Source: Kiritimatiellia bacterium (GTDB lineage Bacteria; Verrucomicrobiota; Kiritimatiellia; JAAZAB01). From it: 5,711 nucleotides of DNA. Below the pieces are notes generated by a model. The model was not told the origin of the DNA and did no database searches. It saw only the letters and a program-made list of their open reading frames with translations. Numbering within the stretch: position 1 is the first letter of the stretch; every line of letters begins with the position of its first letter. Made by a program: the position numbers and the translations under genes. Below are positions 5,413-5,711 of the stretch, piece after piece. Location: the NCBI GenBank assembly GCA_018400335.1, contig JAGYMT010000143.1:1-5711 (forward strand). Direction: 5' to 3'.

Positions 5413-5711
5413 GCTGAACAAAAGGCGAACGAGCGGACTCTGCTCCATTTCGATCGCCTTGTCGGGGCAAATTTCGTGGCAGCAACAGCACTCGATGCAT
5501 GCACTGCCCCGCAAATCCGGATGCGGTCCCGCGCCCATACTCAGGGCTTCTACGGGACAGGCCTTCACGCACAGCCCGCATCGCGAACACCTGTCGGTGA
5601 ATGAAGGACGAATCCAGAAAAAAGGACGCACAATTTCGAGGAGGCGCTCCGGGATGAATCGCTTCAGCGCCGCGGACGGCAATGATAAGGACGTTGAGCG
5701 GGCAGTAGGCG
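5395..5711 (-). CDS. C-terminal 4Fe-4S ferredoxin domain of a DUF362-type protein (5' end outside window)
   Basis: The frame is open to the window edge, so the N-terminus is missing; 104 residues are visible. They hold two complete [4Fe-4S] ligand sets: CSRCGLCVKACP with Cys41, 44, 47 and 51, and CIECCCCHEICP with Cys71, 74, 77 and 81 (numbered from the first full visible codon). The second set has extra cysteines at 75 and 76. A basic hydrophobic stretch, LPSAALKRFIPERLLEIVRPFFWIRP, precedes the clusters. This arrangement, including the CCHEICP form of the second motif, is what I know from the C-terminal end of DUF362 proteins, whose function is unknown; a stand-alone ferredoxin starting at the TTG at 5682 is the alternative. 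It is followed after seven bases by the acyltransferase gene, which hints at a role connected with the envelope. The cluster domain is certain; the DUF362 assignment is moderately sure. Confidence 0.75.
   Translation of the reverse strand, partial: PTARSTSLSLPSAALKRFIPERLLEIVRPFFWIRPSFTDRCSRCGLCVKACPVEALSMGAGPHPDLRGSACIECCCCHEICPDKAIEMEQSPLVRLLFSRRFPK

Noticed and set aside
5007..5417. A plus-strand open frame of 136 codons opposite the acyltransferase N-terminal region
   Set aside because: The minus-strand gene carries the family motifs; this frame is rich in Arg, Pro and Ala as expected for an antisense shadow.
5388..5504. A 39-residue N-terminal extension of the acyltransferase
   Set aside because: It would overlap the second iron-sulfur cluster region of the upstream gene in another frame, and its residues do not resemble the family; the ATG at 5387 gives the normal length.

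Overview
All convincing genes in this window lie on the minus strand, so transcription runs from high to low coordinates. In that order they are: the 3' part of a DUF362-type protein ending in a two-cluster 4Fe-4S ferredoxin domain (cut by the window edge), an LpxL/HtrB-like lipid A acyltransferase, a Gfo/Idh/MocA oxidoreductase, an exported DUF481 (YdiY-like) outer-membrane beta-barrel protein, a type I (Cys-type) sulfatase, and an SGNH/GDSL hydrolase. A possible further small ORF and gene start lie at the very low end. I see no tRNA, rRNA, CRISPR array, transposase or phage gene.

The gene content suggests a Gram-negative, probably anaerobic glycan degrader: a lipid A acyltransferase and an outer-membrane barrel indicate an LPS outer membrane, and sulfatase, GDSL esterase and Gfo/Idh/MocA genes together are typical of the PVC group (Kiritimatiellota, Lentisphaerota, Planctomycetota, Verrucomicrobiota). 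That assignment is inferred from gene content and the moderately high GC; no marker gene is present to prove it. Purine-rich Shine-Dalgarno sites are clear for three genes and helped choose the starts, including a TTG start for the GDSL hydrolase.

Layout: 5711-4488 is a tightly packed envelope pair, DUF362/ferredoxin then acyltransferase, joined by two ATGA overlaps through a four-codon reading frame. 4487-4381 is a spacer with a weak promoter candidate. 4380-3376 is the oxidoreductase. 3375-3280 is an AT-rich spacer that probably holds the promoter of the DUF481 gene (3279-2539). 2538-2450 contains a symmetrical hairpin just upstream of the sulfatase. 2449-992 is the sulfatase. The sulfatase-GDSL spacer (991-888) is unusually structured, with a 56-bp nested palindrome followed by a compact hairpin against the GDSL ribosome binding site. 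887-141 is the GDSL hydrolase, with an 8-bp inverted repeat across its stop codon.

Functionally, the sulfatase and GDSL esterase could remove sulfate and acyl groups from a sulfated, acetylated glycan, and the Gfo/Idh/MocA enzyme could oxidise a released sugar. This pathway is inferred from neighbourhood only, because no glycoside hydrolase, transporter or regulator is in view. Apart from the structured repeats and the coupling junctions, the window looks ordinary and shows no clear sign of a new multi-gene system.
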